Origin: an uncultured Prevotella sp. | Lineage (GTDB): Bacteria; Bacteroidota; Bacteroidia; Bacteroidales; Bacteroidaceae | Reading direction: 5' to 3' | Assembly (NCBI GenBank): GCA_934190685.1 | Contig: CAKPTK010000116.1 | Location: 1-6,512, forward strand | Length of the DNA: 6,512 bases | Shown here: one piece after another, positions 5,876-6,512 of the stretch | Layout of the letters: each line of letters opens with the position of its first letter | Numbering within the stretch: position 1 is the first letter of the stretch | The notes under the pieces: generated by a model | What the model was told of the DNA's origin: nothing | Seen by the model: the letters and a program-made list of their open reading frames with translations, nothing else | Database searches by the model: none | Position numbers and translations under genes: made by a program

Positions 5876-6512
5876 TTACTTGTTAGCGTTTTCTATCCAA
5901 GCCGCAAACTGATTGACTTTTGGATTCTCATAGCCGAGCTTATATTTCTTGTTTACACCGCAAACGTCCATCTGCAACTTCTGCGCCTTCACATTCTTGA
6001 TGTCGGAGACGAGGTTGTAGCCGGCCTTGTTGAATACGGGTACCCACTCTTCGCTCACGCCGATGGCAGCCCATTCTGCGACCGTGCTCTTAGGCATGGT
6101 CTTCTCTGGACGCATCTGTGGGAAGAGGAGCACTTCCTGGATATAAGTCTTACCGGTCATGAGCATGGTCAAACGGTCGATGCCGATGCCGATGCCGCTG
6201 GTAGGAGGCATACCATACTGAAGCGCACGGAGGAAGTCACGGTCGATAACCATAGCCTCGTCGTCGCCCTTGTCGGCCAGTTTCATCTGGTCGATGAAAC
6301 GCTCTTCCTGGTCGATAGGGTCGTTGAGCTCAGAGTAAGCGTTGGCAAGTTCCTTGCCGTTGACCATCAACTCGAAACGCTCGGTGAGTCCGGGTTTTGA
6401 ACGGTGCATCTTGGTCAATGGAGACATCTCGACAGGGTAGTCGGTGATGAAGGTAGGCTGGATGAAGGTACCCTCGCAGAACTCGCCGAAGAGTTCATCG
6501 ATGAGTTTACCC
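5876..6512 (-). CDS. lysS: Lysine-tRNA ligase, C-terminal part (5' end outside window)
   Basis: The last 211 residues of a class II aminoacyl-tRNA synthetase that attaches lysine to tRNA-Lys. The frame is open to the right edge, so the tRNA anticodon-binding domain and motif 1 are missing. Visible are MSPLTK, the [19 protein letters not shown] segment of the lysine-binding core (fragment residues about 44-64), the [16 protein letters not shown] motif 3 with its ATP-binding Arg (residue 113), and the [10 protein letters not shown] end of the core (128-137). Enterobacterial LysS stops at this point. Here about 74 more residues follow, containing [19 protein letters not shown], which resembles a helix-hairpin-helix type module. 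I believe such an extension is common in Bacteroidota LysS. The gene leads the lysS-gpsA-pgi cluster; its promoter lies outside the window. Confidence 0.96.
   Translation of the reverse strand, partial: GKLIDELFGEFCEGTFIQPTFITDYPVEMSPLTKMHRSKPGLTERFELMVNGKELANAYSELNDPIDQEERFIDQMKLADKGDDEAMVIDRDFLRALQYGMPPTSGIGIGIDRLTMLMTGKTYIQEVLLFPQMRPEKTMPKSTVAEWAAIGVSEEWVPVFNKAGYNLVSDIKNVKAQKLQMDVCGVNKKYKLGYENPKVNQFAAWIENANK

Noticed and set aside
4854..5912. Long open frame (352 codons) on the plus strand opposite gpsA
   Set aside because: It mirrors gpsA, whose motifs are all intact; the antisense product is His/Val/Asp/Glu-rich with no recognisable domain, a usual by-product of codon bias.

Overview
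The window looks like chromosomal DNA of a Bacteroidota bacterium, most likely Bacteroidales and perhaps Prevotellaceae. The evidence is: an outer-membrane TonB-dependent-receptor-type protein that begins with a carboxypeptidase-regulatory-like domain; a short MenE; a LysS with a C-terminal extension past the usual end of the enzyme; the gene order lysS-gpsA-pgi; translation starts mostly without Shine-Dalgarno sequences; and TAnnTTTG -7 boxes upstream of aroB. The genus is inference. GC content is around half and looks even across the genes, and I saw no transposase, integrase, phage gene, tRNA, rRNA or CRISPR array.

Layout. Positions 1-529 (minus strand) hold the N-terminal 176 codons of an outer-membrane receptor-like protein that runs off the left edge. 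A 276-base divergent spacer separates it from aroB (806-1858, plus), which ends at a good intrinsic terminator (1883-1916). A 513-base spacer between convergent genes (1859-2371) has no convincing gene but is dense in repeats: a 30-base strictly alternating pyrimidine-purine tract (1944-1973), an array of ATC(A/C)TACA boxes at 10-11 base spacing folded into an 18-bp inverted repeat (2036-2098), and a second, unrelated array of five CRYTARYR boxes exactly 11 bases apart (2184-2238), followed by smaller palindromes. On the minus strand come menE (2372-3376), pgi (3467-4828), gpsA (4869-5864) and the 3' part of lysS (5876-6512, runs off the right edge). These four read leftward in the order lysS, gpsA, pgi, menE.

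How the genes work together. All named genes are core metabolism: LysS charges tRNA-Lys, GpsA makes sn-glycerol 3-phosphate for phospholipids, Pgi interconverts glucose 6-phosphate and fructose 6-phosphate, AroB makes 3-dehydroquinate in the shikimate pathway, and MenE activates o-succinylbenzoate for menaquinone. AroB and MenE are loosely linked because chorismate is the menaquinone precursor. lysS-gpsA-pgi are closely spaced and probably co-transcribed. An intrinsic-terminator-like hairpin lies between pgi and menE, so menE is either read-through-dependent or separately transcribed.

The genes are ordinary. The part that deserves a second look is the repeat island between the convergent aroB and menE genes, where two different short motifs are both arrayed at about one DNA helical turn.
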